Part shown: in pieces, positions 15,269-23,310 of the stretch
Position numbering within the stretch: the first letter of the stretch is position 1
Layout: every line of letters starts with the position of its first letter
NCBI RefSeq assembly: GCF_902459665.1
Contig: NZ_CABPSL010000001.1
Coordinates: 496,001-560,000, forward strand
From: Pandoraea cepalis
GTDB lineage: Bacteria > Pseudomonadota > Gammaproteobacteria > Burkholderiales > Burkholderiaceae
Direction: 5' to 3'
DNA length: 64,000 nucleotides
Notes under the pieces: generated by a model
Databases searched by the model: none
Told to the model about the DNA's origin: nothing
Seen by the model: only the letters and a program-made list of their open reading frames with translations
Made by a program: the position numbers and the translations under genes

Positions 15269-15838
15269 GGCATGGCGAGGTGGGGAACAGGTTTCGGTTT
15301 TAGCACGCGTTGTATCGTCGCGCGCATCGAGGGTCGCCAAGGGGCCGGCGCGCATCGGCCGTGCAGCCGCCGCGGCGCGCCGCCTCAGGGCGCGACATAA
15401 CGTCGCACGCGCCCCATGGTGCCGTATCGACGGTTGACGGATATCGGACGAATCCCGCATCGCAGCGAAGGCGGCCGGAGTGCTCCGCGTTGCGCGATTG
15501 GCGTGACGCGGTGCTGGACTAGTGGGGTGACGGTCGTTGGCGAGGGGCGCTTCGGGTAGTCAGGACACCGCAACGAGTCGTCGCGTTGCTGCAATGTGTC
15601 AAACCGATGACGCATAGGGAGTATCCCGTAGTCGCTTCGCCGTCGCGATTTCAGACTAGGGGAATAAACGGATTTCCCTTTTGCATCAATGAGTTCAGGA
15701 GAATGCTATGGTGCGCCAAATACTCGGTATCAATGTTGTCGCTTGGAGAAGGCGCGTTCTATAATGCGGCAGTTTGTCGCGGCCCGGACGCAGCAAGTTC
15801 CCGGCCGTCGGACATGAAAGACCCAAAATGCCCCACGG
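15269..15838. other. Long intergenic region between the LuxR gene and the cytochrome oxidase operon
   Basis: About 570 bases without a convincing gene. It must contain the promoter of the luxR gene on the minus strand and that of the oxidase operon on the plus strand. The part from 15600 to 15770 is more AT-rich than its surroundings and holds a good sigma-70 promoter. A tiny frame at 15708-15764 (18 codons, preceded by AGGAG) ends inside the -10 hexamer and would not be transcribed from that promoter. No clear 20-bp lux box was found by eye. Confidence 0.6.
15736..15765 (+). promoter_or_regulatory. Sigma-70 promoter for the cytochrome oxidase operon
   Basis: TTGTCG at 15736-15741 and a perfect TATAAT at 15760-15765 are separated by 18 bases. 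The element lies about 75 bases before the DUF2244 gene that leads the cytochrome c oxidase genes. It is the best promoter-like element in this gap. Confidence 0.6.
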
Positions 15839-16321
15839 GTGACGGCGATGCTCGCAGCCTCTTCTTCCGATGCCGATTCGGTGACGAAGGAATGGAAGCA
15901 CAAGCGCAACTGCGCGATATCGCCGCGCCAGTTTGTCCTGTTCTACCTGTCGTTGGCCGCCGTGTCGCTGGGTGTTGCCTTGATTGCGGCGTGGCGCGGT
16001 GGGTGGTTGGTCTTGCCGTTCACAGGCCTGGACTTGCTCGTGGTGGGCGTTGCGTTTGTCATTCATGCCCGGCATGCCACAGATTACGAGGTCATTCGGT
16101 TGTCGCCCGTGAGCCTTGTGGTCGAGCAACGTTCAGCACAGAGGTTGACGCAGTACGAGTTCAATCCCCGCTGGGTGCGCATCGACATCGAGAAGCCGCC
16201 GCGTTTGCGCATTGTCTTGCGCTCGGGTAGCCGCTCGGTCACTGTCGGTGCCTACCTTGCGCCGCATCGCCGCGAAACGTTTGCGCGCGAGCTGCGCCGT
16301 TGTCTTGCCCAACAGGCCTGA
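15839..16321 (+). CDS. DUF2244 integral membrane protein
   Basis: A 160-residue protein with two hydrophobic helices near the middle (about residues 30-80, around FVLFYLSLAAVSLGVALIAAW and FTGLDLLVVGVAFVIHA) and a basic C-terminal domain. It matches the DUF2244 family, which in Burkholderiales and alphaproteobacteria sits directly upstream of cytochrome c oxidase genes. Function is unknown; context points to oxidase biogenesis. The start is uncertain: a GTG at 15839 and an ATG at 15848 are both possible, neither with a strong ribosome-binding site. Confidence 0.75.
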   Translation: MTAMLAASSSDADSVTKEWKHKRNCAISPRQFVLFYLSLAAVSLGVALIAAWRGGWLVLPFTGLDLLVVGVAFVIHARHATDYEVIRLSPVSLVVEQRSAQRLTQYEFNPRWVRIDIEKPPRLRIVLRSGSRSVTVGAYLAPHRRETFARELRRCLAQQA

Positions 16322-16385
16322 GAGATGGAGACAATCTCGGGCGACCGCCAGGGAGGTTTGGATGGTAATTTTGGGTAAGGAAGCT

Positions 16386-17591
16386 ATGAAAAAAACGAAA
16401 CACGCCTTGGCGGCCTTCCTTGCGGGCGCCTCGCTGCTCGCCTGCGTTCCGGCCCTGGCGGCGGTCACGGACATGCCCGGGGGGCCGGCCGTCAACGAAC
16501 TCAACTTCCAGCCGCCGGTCACGAAACTCGCGCAAGAGCTTCACAGCCTGCACACCATGATGTTGATCATCTGCCTGGTGATCTTCCTCGGCGTGTTCGG
16601 CGTGATGTTCTACTCGATCTTCAAGCACCGCAAATCCAAGGGCCATCAAGCCGCGAATTTCCATGAAAGCACCACGGTCGAAGTCATCTGGACCGTTGTG
16701 CCGTTCATCATCGTGATTCTGATGGCGCTGCCCGCCACGAAGACCGTGGTCGCCATGAAGGACACCACCAACGCCGATCTCACGATCAAGGTCACCGGCT
16801 ATCAGTGGAAATGGGGTTATGACTACCTCAAGGGCGACGGCGAGGGCATCAAGTTCCTCTCCACGCTCACCACGCCGCGCAGCCAGATCGACGGGGAGTC
16901 GCCGAAGAGCAACACGTATCTGCAGGAAGTCGACAACCCGATGGTCGTGCCGGTCAACAAGAAGGTGCGTCTGATCACCACGGCCAACGACGTCATTCAT
17001 TCGTTCTACGTACCGGCCTTCGGCATCAAGCAGGACGCGATTCCGGGCTTCGTGCGCGACACATGGTTCAAGGCTGAAAAGGTCGGCGAGTATCGCGGCT
17101 TCTGCACCGAGCTGTGCGGCAAGGAACACGCATTCATGCCGGTCGTGGTGAAGGTCGTCTCGGAAGCGGACTACAACACGTGGGTCGAGTCGCAGAAGAA
17201 GCTGATGGCCGCGTCGGCCGACGATCCGAACAAGACCTACACCGTGCAGGAGTTGATGGAGCGTGGCCAGAAGGTCTACGCGTCGAATTGCGCGGTGTGC
17301 CACCAGCCGAACGGCAAGGGCGGCGGCGCCTTCCCGGCGCTCGACGGCTCGAAGATCGCGAACGGACCGGTGGCCGATCACATCAGCATCGTGCTGCATG
17401 GCAAGAATGCGATGCCTAACTGGTCGCATCTGAACGATGTGGAGCTTGCGTCGGTGATCACATTCGAGCGCAACTCGTGGGGTAACAAGACCGGCGACGT
17501 GATTCAGCCGGCACAGGTGCGCGAAGCGCGTGGCAACAAGTCGGCCAAGGCCGCAGGGGCTGCCGACGCTGGCGCAGCGAAGAACAGTTAA
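16386..17591 (+). CDS. ctaC: Cytochrome c oxidase subunit II with fused cytochrome c domain
   Basis: A 401-residue subunit II with a signal peptide, two transmembrane helices (about 50-75 and 100-120) and the CuA site CTELCGKEHAFM (Cys240, Cys244, His248, Met251). A C-terminal cytochrome c domain carries a haem motif CAVCH at 302-306 and a later methionine in the NAMPNW segment. It receives electrons from cytochrome c at the periplasmic face. The fused domain is of the caa3 type, common in Burkholderiales. I chose the ATG at 16386 because AAGGAAG lies just before it; an in-frame ATG at 16362 is less likely. Confidence 0.95.
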   Translation: MKKTKHALAAFLAGASLLACVPALAAVTDMPGGPAVNELNFQPPVTKLAQELHSLHTMMLIICLVIFLGVFGVMFYSIFKHRKSKGHQAANFHESTTVEVIWTVVPFIIVILMALPATKTVVAMKDTTNADLTIKVTGYQWKWGYDYLKGDGEGIKFLSTLTTPRSQIDGESPKSNTYLQEVDNPMVVPVNKKVRLITTANDVIHSFYVPAFGIKQDAIPGFVRDTWFKAEKVGEYRGFCTELCGKEHAFMPVVVKVVSEADYNTWVESQKKLMAASADDPNKTYTVQELMERGQKVYASNCAVCHQPNGKGGGAFPALDGSKIANGPVADHISIVLHGKNAMPNWSHLNDVELASVITFERNSWGNKTGDVIQPAQVREARGNKSAKAAGAADAGAAKNS

Positions 17592-17626
17592 GTGCCGTTC
17601 GACCAGTTCGAGGAAGGAGATTGGGT

Positions 17627-19219
17627 ATGAGTTCCATCGCTCACGATCACGTGGCGGGTCACGACGATCACGCGCACGACCATCCGCATGGGTGGCGTCG
17701 CTGGCTGTTCGCGACGAATCACAAGGACATCGGCACGATGTACATGATCTTCTCGTTTGTCATGCTGCTCTCGGGCGGCGTGATGGCGTTGATGATCCGT
17801 ACGGAGTTGTTCGAACCGGGCCTGCAGTTCATTCGTCCGGAGTTCTTCAACCAGCTCACCACCATGCACGGGCTGGTGATGATTTTCGGCGCGATCATGC
17901 CGGCGTTCGTGGGGTTTGCGAACTGGATGATCCCGCTGCAGATCGGCGCGTCGGACATGGCCTTCGCGCGCATGAACAACTTCAGCTTCTGGCTGCTGCC
18001 GGTCGGCGGCCTGCTGCTGCTCTCGTCGTTCCTCGTACCGGGCGGCGCCACGGCAGCCGGCTGGACGATGTACGCGCCGCTGTCGGTGCAGATGGGGCCG
18101 GGCCAGGATCTGGCGATCTTCGGTGCGCACATTCTCGGCGCGTCGTCGATCATGGGCGCGATCAACATCATCGTGACCATCCTCAACATGCGCGCGCCGG
18201 GCATGACGCTGATGAAGATGCCGATGTTCGTGTGGACGTGGCTGATTACCGCCTATCTGCTCATCGCCGTGATGCCGGTGCTCGCCGGCGCGATCACGAT
18301 GCTGCTCACGGACCGTCACTTCGGCACGTCGTTCTTCAACGCGGCGGGCGGCGGCGATCCGGTCATGTATCAGCACATCTTCTGGTTCTTCGGACACCCG
18401 GAGGTGTACATCATGATTCTGCCGGCGTTCGGGATCGTCTCGCAGGTGATTCCGGCGTTCTCGCGCAAGCGGCTGTTCGGCTATAGCTCGATGGTGTACG
18501 CCACGGCGTCGATCGCGATCCTGTCGTTCATGGTGTGGGCGCACCACATGTTCGTGACGGGCATGCCGGTCACGGGCCAGCTCTTCTTCATGTACGCCAC
18601 GATGCTGATCTCGGTGCCGACGGGCGTGAAGGTGTTCAACTGGGTTGCCACGATGTGGAAGGGCTCGCTCACGTTCGAGACGCCGATGCTCTTCGCCATC
18701 GGCTTCCTCTTCGTGTTCACGATGGGCGGCTTCACCGGCCTCATGCTCGCCATGGCGCCGCTCGACATCCAGATGCACGGTACTTACTACGTGGTGGCGC
18801 ACTTCCACTACGTGCTGGTGGCCGGTTCGCTCTTTGCGCTCTTCTCAGGGTTCTATTACTGGGTGCCGAAGTGGACTGGCCACATGTACAACGAGTGGCG
18901 TGGCAAATTCCACTTCTGGGGCACGCTCATCTCGTTCAACGTGACGTTCTTCCCGATGCACTTCCTGGGGCTGGCCGGCATGCCGCGTCGCTATGCGGAC
19001 TATCCGGCGCAATTCACGGATTTCAACCAGGTGGCGACGATCGGCGCGTTCGCCTTCGGCCTGATGCAGGTGTACTTCCTGTTCTTCGTGGCGCTGCCGA
19101 CGTGGCGCAGCGGCCCGGCGGCCGAAGCGAAGCCGTGGGATGGTGCGGAGGGCCTCGAGTGGACGGTGCCGAGCCCGGCGCCGTTCCATACGTTCGAGAC
19201 GCCGCCGAAGGTGCATTGA
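17627..19219 (+). CDS. ctaD: Cytochrome c oxidase subunit I
   Basis: A 530-residue, twelve-helix haem-copper oxidase subunit. It carries the low-spin haem region around TTMHGLVMIFG, the active-site WFFGHPEVYIMILP segment with the His-Tyr cross-link residues, the CuB histidine pair WAHHMF, and the haem ligand region HGTYYVVAHFHYVL. It reduces oxygen to water and pumps protons. The N-terminus is histidine-rich (HDHVAGHDDHAHDHPHG), unlike minimal homologues and possibly metal-binding. The ATG at 17627 follows AAGGAGA. ctaC lies 35 bases upstream. Confidence 0.97.
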   Translation: MSSIAHDHVAGHDDHAHDHPHGWRRWLFATNHKDIGTMYMIFSFVMLLSGGVMALMIRTELFEPGLQFIRPEFFNQLTTMHGLVMIFGAIMPAFVGFANWMIPLQIGASDMAFARMNNFSFWLLPVGGLLLLSSFLVPGGATAAGWTMYAPLSVQMGPGQDLAIFGAHILGASSIMGAINIIVTILNMRAPGMTLMKMPMFVWTWLITAYLLIAVMPVLAGAITMLLTDRHFGTSFFNAAGGGDPVMYQHIFWFFGHPEVYIMILPAFGIVSQVIPAFSRKRLFGYSSMVYATASIAILSFMVWAHHMFVTGMPVTGQLFFMYATMLISVPTGVKVFNWVATMWKGSLTFETPMLFAIGFLFVFTMGGFTGLMLAMAPLDIQMHGTYYVVAHFHYVLVAGSLFALFSGFYYWVPKWTGHMYNEWRGKFHFWGTLISFNVTFFPMHFLGLAGMPRRYADYPAQFTDFNQVATIGAFAFGLMQVYFLFFVALPTWRSGPAAEAKPWDGAEGLEWTVPSPAPFHTFETPPKVH

Positions 19220-19221
19220 TC

Positions 19222-19341
19222 ATGGCTGCGACTCGCGAGCAACGCGCGAAGAACCTGCGCACGGGGCTGATCCTGGGCTCCGTCGTGCTGGTGTTCTTCT
19301 TCGGGGTGATGATCAAGGTTAAGCTGGTGGGCGGCATCTGA
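19222..19341 (+). CDS. Cytochrome oxidase small assembly protein
   Basis: A 39-residue protein with one transmembrane helix (about residues 15-33) starting two bases after the ctaD stop. Small single-helix proteins at this position between ctaD and ctaG are annotated in Burkholderiales as cytochrome oxidase small assembly proteins. The reading frame is open from MAATREQ to the stop at 19339 and ends in KVKLVGGI. Its short length is normal for this group; the mechanism is unknown. Confidence 0.75.
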   Translation: MAATREQRAKNLRTGLILGSVVLVFFFGVMIKVKLVGGI

Positions 19342-19471
19342 TCCGGACGTCCCGTCGCACCGACGGGACGCTCGGTACGAGAAGCCGGTTCACGACGGCA
19401 CACGGCAGCACACGGCAACCGACGGCATCGGAGGACTGACGGCCGTCAAGCGGGGAACCGGCAAGGCGAAT

Positions 19472-20089
19472 ATGAGCGGTTTGCGACGAATCAATGTGCG
19501 CACCTTCAGCAAGCTTCTGCTGATGGTCGTGGTGATGTTTGGCTTCGGTTACGCCATGGTGCCGTTCTACCGGGCGTTCTGCAATCTGGTGGGTATCAAC
19601 CAGTTGGGCGATCGCGCGACCGAGATCACCGCTCGCAATTCGCAGGTCGACGAAAGCCGCACGATCACCGTCGAGTTCGACGCCAATGCCCAGGGCCCGT
19701 TGCGCTTCAAGCCGGCGAAGAGCAGTCTGACGGTGCATCCGGGGCAGATCGCGACCATCGAGTACGAAGTGGCGAATCAGCAGTCGCATGAGGTGCGTGC
19801 ACAGGCGATTCCCAGCTATGCGCCGGCGCTGGCCGCGAGCTACTTCAAGAAGATCGAGTGCTTCTGCTTTACGCAGCAGACACTCAAGGCCGGAGAGGCC
19901 AAGGAATACCCGGTGGTCTTCGTGGTGGACACGAAGCTGCCCAAGGATGTGAATACGATTACGCTGTCCTATACTTTTTTCGATCTCGGCAAGAACGACG
20001 TCAGTCCGCGCGCGGATACCGCAACCGGTGCCCAGGCTGGCGAGTTGAACGCAGGACCGACGGGGGGAGGCAAGGGCAGCAATGGATGA
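19472..20089 (+). CDS. ctaG: Cytochrome c oxidase assembly protein CtaG/Cox11
   Basis: A 205-residue protein with one N-terminal membrane anchor, the VPFYRAFC segment and the copper-binding CFCF motif near residue 130 inside KKIECFCFTQQ. Cox11 inserts copper into the CuB site of subunit I. Length and domain order are standard. A 130-base gap separates it from the small assembly gene. Its 3' end overlaps the DUF2970 gene by eight bases. Confidence 0.95.
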   Translation: MSGLRRINVRTFSKLLLMVVVMFGFGYAMVPFYRAFCNLVGINQLGDRATEITARNSQVDESRTITVEFDANAQGPLRFKPAKSSLTVHPGQIATIEYEVANQQSHEVRAQAIPSYAPALAASYFKKIECFCFTQQTLKAGEAKEYPVVFVVDTKLPKDVNTITLSYTFFDLGKNDVSPRADTATGAQAGELNAGPTGGGKGSNG

Positions 20090-20303
20090 CTTGAAGGAGG
20101 CGACCCAGCGCAAGCTGTCATTCGTCCAGACCATCAAAGCCGTGTTCTGGTCGTTTTTCGGCGTGCGCAAGGGGCGTGATCATGACCGCGACATGGCGCA
20201 GCTCAACCCTGTGCATCTGATCGTCGCGGGGCTGATCGGAGGCATCCTGTTCGTCGTGGCGCTGGTATTGCTGGCGAAGCTCGCCATTCGGCTCGCGACG
20301 TGA
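20082..20303 (+). CDS. DUF2970 small membrane protein
   Basis: A 73-residue protein with the DUF2970 pattern: KLSFVQTIKAVFWSFFGVRK near the N-terminus and a single C-terminal transmembrane helix (about 45-70). It is regularly found between ctaG and ctaE in betaproteobacteria. Its role is unknown but is presumably tied to the oxidase. It starts inside the ctaG gene. Confidence 0.8.
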   Translation: MDDLKEATQRKLSFVQTIKAVFWSFFGVRKGRDHDRDMAQLNPVHLIVAGLIGGILFVVALVLLAKLAIRLAT

Positions 20304-20342
20304 GTGGCATCGACAAAGAGAACCAAGCCTGGAGAGATAAGA

Positions 20343-21203
20343 ATGAGTGGTCAACACCAAACGGCGCCTTACTACTACGTGCCGGCCCCGTCGCGCCATC
20401 CTGTGAGCTGCAGTGTCGGCCTGCTGGTGGTGCTCGGCTCGGCGGCCGCGTGGGTCAATGGACAACCGTGGGCCCCGTGGACGGCGCTGGTCGGCCTGCT
20501 GTGGGTACTGTGGGTGCTGCGTAGCTGGTTCGGCGACTCGATTGCCGAGTCCGAGGGCGGCCTGTACGGCAAGCGCATCGACGCGTCCTACCGCTGGGGC
20601 ATGAGCTGGTTCATCTTCTCCGAGGTGATGTTCTTCGCGGCGTTTTTCGGCGCACTGTTCTACGCCCGCACCCTGGCGATGCCGTGGCTCGGCGATCTCG
20701 ACAACAAGCTGCTCTGGCCCGACTTCAGCGCCGTGTGGCCGAACGCCGGCCCGGCCGGCGTGGTGGACGCCTTCGAGACGATGGGCCCGTGGCCGATCCC
20801 CACGCTCAATACGGCACTGCTCTTGACCTCGGGCGTCACGCTGACGATCTCGCACCACGCGCTGCGCGCCAACCATCGCGCCCGCGCGATTTTCTGGCTG
20901 TTCGCCACCGTCGCGTTGGGCTTCACGTTCCTGGGCTTCCAGGCGTACGAGTATCACCATGCCTACACCGAGCTGAACCTGAAGCTGACCTCGGGCGTGT
21001 ATGGCTCGACGTTCTTCCTGCTCACCGGCTTCCACGGCTTTCACGTGATGTTGGGCGCGATCATGCTGACCGTCATGATGGTGCGCATGATGAAGGGGCA
21101 CTTCACACCGGAGCATCACTTCGGCTTCGAGGGCGCCGCGTGGTACTGGCACTTCGTCGACGTGGTGTGGCTGGGACTGTACGTGGTGGTCTACTGGCTC
21201 TGA
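20343..21203 (+). CDS. ctaE: Cytochrome c oxidase subunit III
   Basis: A 286-residue, multi-helix membrane protein with subunit III hallmarks: FIFSEVMFFAAFFGALFYAR, the GFHGFHVMLGAIML motif and the C-terminal FEGAAWYWHFVDVVWLGLYVVVYW. Subunit III stabilises the oxidase core and influences proton uptake. The ATG at 20343 follows a GGAGAG site. It is the last structural gene of the operon and is followed by a clear terminator. Confidence 0.96.
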   Translation: MSGQHQTAPYYYVPAPSRHPVSCSVGLLVVLGSAAAWVNGQPWAPWTALVGLLWVLWVLRSWFGDSIAESEGGLYGKRIDASYRWGMSWFIFSEVMFFAAFFGALFYARTLAMPWLGDLDNKLLWPDFSAVWPNAGPAGVVDAFETMGPWPIPTLNTALLLTSGVTLTISHHALRANHRARAIFWLFATVALGFTFLGFQAYEYHHAYTELNLKLTSGVYGSTFFLLTGFHGFHVMLGAIMLTVMMVRMMKGHFTPEHHFGFEGAAWYWHFVDVVWLGLYVVVYWL

Positions 21204-21524
21204 CGCCGACAGCCGTCTGTGCATCGGGGGAACGCCGCCGGATTCCGGCGGCGTTTCCTTTTGCAGTGATGGCGGGGGCTGAGGCGAGGGCAGCGAGGCG
21301 AGGCCGCGCCCGGCACGCGCTTTCACGGCTCGATGGCCGGCCGGACGGAATGGCGGGGATGGGCGAGGCGAGAGGCGGATGCGGACGCGATGCGGCTTTA
21401 TGTCGCACGACCGCCGCCGGCCGGCAAGCCATGACGCCGCGCGATGGCCCGTCGCATGACGTGGATCGAACCCGTAGGGTGGGCATGGGGTGCGGCGTTT
21501 TGCCGCAGAGAAGCGGCGCGGGAC
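21204..21524. other. Intergenic region after ctaE
   Basis: About 320 bases without a convincing gene. The proximal part holds the ctaE terminator. The rest is G/C-rich with weak stem-loops, for example GCGGC-TTTT-GCCGC near 21492, and contains frames that look only like shadows. It separates the plus-strand oxidase genes from a small minus-strand membrane protein gene. Confidence 0.6.
21231..21260 (+). terminator. Rho-independent terminator of the cytochrome oxidase operon
   Basis: A perfect 11-bp stem (AACGCCGCCGG / CCGGCGGCGTT) with a three-base loop is followed by TCCTTTT. It lies 27 bases after the ctaE stop, so it should end the ctaC-ctaE transcript. Confidence 0.8.
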
Positions 21525-21728
21525 TCAGTATCGTATGCCCGTGCTGTGAATCCACCCCATCCAGTTGGCGAACAGGATGAGCAGGAACAGCGTCACCGAC
21601 AGGCCGACGCGCACCATGAGCGAATGCACGGTGCGATTCGATCCGCCCTTGTCCCGCATCATGAAAAACAATGCGGACGCCAGACTGCCGAGAATCAGGA
21701 CGAAGGCGATGGCAACGATAATACGCAT
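21525..21728 (-). CDS. Twin-transmembrane protein (DUF2909)
   Basis: A 67-residue protein with two transmembrane helices separated by the short loop MMRDKGGSNRT, the layout of the DUF2909 family found near cytochrome oxidase genes. Homologues start with MRI; the ATG at 21728 gives that start, whereas the frame extends five codons upstream to a GTG. It is divergent from the SURF1 gene, a usual arrangement. Function is unknown. Confidence 0.8.
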   Translation of the reverse strand: MRIIVAIAFVLILGSLASALFFMMRDKGGSNRTVHSLMVRVGLSVTLFLLILFANWMGWIHSTGIRY

Positions 21729-21796
21729 GATGTGTCCGATCACAATGATGCGACATTATCGGGCAACGAACACGCGCTGGCACGCTGCAATGCGGT

Positions 21797-22594
21797 GTGT
21801 TGATCGCCCGCCTGCGTCGCGATGCCAGACAAGGAATGGATGTGTTGAAAACCCTTTTGCGCGGTATGCGCCCGGTGCCGGCGGTGCTGGTGCTGTTGGC
21901 CGTGATGCTGACGGCGGCGCTTGGTGTGTGGCAATACGATCGTGCCCAGATGCGTCTGGCGCGTCAGGCGCAGATCGAGCAGGCCGAACACGCGCCGGTA
22001 CTCGTGCTGGGTGCACAGGCTTACACGCTCGGTGACGTGGCGAACCGGCGCGTGCGCGTCACGGGACGCTTCCTGCAGAACCGCGTGGTGTACCTGGACA
22101 ATCGTCCCCGCAACGAACTGCCCGGTTTCTATGTGGTGATGGCGCTGCAGATCGCACCGGATCACGTGGTGCTCGTCAATCGGGGATGGTTGCCCCGCGA
22201 TTTGCGCGATCGCACGTCGATCATGCCGTACGCGACCCCAGCCGGTGACGTCACCATCGAGGGCCTGGCGCAGCCGGACCCGTCGCGGGCGTTCGAGTTG
22301 GGCAAAGGCGGTTCTGCGCCGGGGATGACGATTCGCCAGAACCTCGACGTGGCGGATTACGCGCGCGAATCGGCGCTGCCGCTACAGCCGTTCGTCATCA
22401 TGCAAACGAACGACACGGGCGATCATCTGTTGCGCGACTGGCCTGCGCCGGCCAGCGGGGCGGATCGCAACTACGGGTATATGGCGCAGTGGGCCGGCAT
22501 GTCGCTGGTGCTCGCGCTGCTGGGCTTGCGTCTGGCGTATCGGCGAGGACGCCGGCTGGCGGCGTCCCCCGACAACCACTTCAAGCGGGCATGA
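21797..22594 (+). CDS. SURF1 family oxidase assembly protein
   Basis: A 265-residue SURF1-type protein with two terminal transmembrane helices (near residues 28-45 and 230-250) and a periplasmic middle. The family motifs GVWQYDRAQ, YLDNRPRNELPGFYVV and LVNRGWLPR are present. Surf1 helps deliver haem A to subunit I. Start is uncertain: the GTG at 21797 or the in-frame ATG at 21836; neither has ideal ribosome-binding sequence. It leads a run of assembly genes (SURF1, Sco-like, ctaA, ctaB). Confidence 0.9.
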   Translation: MLIARLRRDARQGMDVLKTLLRGMRPVPAVLVLLAVMLTAALGVWQYDRAQMRLARQAQIEQAEHAPVLVLGAQAYTLGDVANRRVRVTGRFLQNRVVYLDNRPRNELPGFYVVMALQIAPDHVVLVNRGWLPRDLRDRTSIMPYATPAGDVTIEGLAQPDPSRAFELGKGGSAPGMTIRQNLDVADYARESALPLQPFVIMQTNDTGDHLLRDWPAPASGADRNYGYMAQWAGMSLVLALLGLRLAYRRGRRLAASPDNHFKRA

Positions 22595-22601
22595 GGCGAA
22601 C

Positions 22602-23234
22602 ATGAGTACAGAGGTGAATCCCGGGCACGCCGACGGCCCCGCCATCGACCCGGCGCAGCGACGCCGAGCGCGGCGTATGTTGGTGATGCTGTTCGTCGTG
22701 TGTGCGGCGCCGGCGGTGGCCGCGTACCTGATGTATTACGTCTTCAAGCCGCAGGGCGGCACGTCGGCCTACGGCAAGCTGATCGAGCCGCAGCGTCCGC
22801 TGCCCGCGCTGGTGGCGCGCGACGACGAGACGGGGCAGACGCTGCCGCTGTCGTCGCTCAAAGGCAAGTGGCTGATGATCAGCGCGGACACGGCCGCTTG
22901 CGACGAGAATTGCGTGAGCAAGCTCTTCTACATGCGGCAGATTCGCGTGTTGCAGGGCAATGAGCGCACGCGCGTGGAAACGCTCTGGCTGGTGACGGAT
23001 GCCTCCTCCGTGCCGCAGAAAATCGACAGCGCGTATCCGGACACGCGCCGTCTGCGCGTCGATCCTGCCGCACTGGCCGCCTGGCTGCCAACGCAGGACG
23101 GCACCCAGGTGAGCGACCACATCTATCTGGTCGATCCGCTGGGCAACCTGATGATGGCGTTCCCGAAGCACGCCGACCCGAGCAAGATCAAGCGCGATCT
23201 GTCGCGCCTGCTCAAGTGGTCGGGAACGGGTTGA
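22602..23234 (+). CDS. Sco-like thioredoxin-fold membrane protein
   Basis: A 210-residue protein with one N-terminal transmembrane helix (about 27-48) and a periplasmic thioredoxin-like domain. It keeps a CxxxC pair in ACDENC and a downstream histidine in SDHIYLVDPLGNL, the pattern by which Sco proteins bind copper, but the rest differs strongly from the canonical Sco lipoprotein at 25.6 kb. It probably serves CuA maturation or thiol reduction of subunit II. It starts seven bases after the SURF1 stop. Confidence 0.75.
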   Translation: MSTEVNPGHADGPAIDPAQRRRARRMLVMLFVVCAAPAVAAYLMYYVFKPQGGTSAYGKLIEPQRPLPALVARDDETGQTLPLSSLKGKWLMISADTAACDENCVSKLFYMRQIRVLQGNERTRVETLWLVTDASSVPQKIDSAYPDTRRLRVDPAALAAWLPTQDGTQVSDHIYLVDPLGNLMMAFPKHADPSKIKRDLSRLLKWSGTG

Positions 23235-23310
23235 GGGGCGAGCCCCGACAACTGCAACGAGACCGTGTGCAATGGCGCACCGGACATGACGAAGACCTGA
23301 CGTAAAACCG

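Noticed and set aside
14441-15460. A luxI-type synthase partner for the LuxR gene
   Set aside because: None of the open frames in the window has LuxI motifs.
15708-15764. An 18-codon leader peptide before the oxidase operon with AGGAG upstream
   Set aside because: Its end overlaps the -10 hexamer of the best promoter, so it would not be on that transcript; no sign of conservation is available.
17588-18808. A 406-codon minus-strand frame opposite ctaD
   Set aside because: His/Glu/Arg-rich shadow of the conserved ctaD gene.
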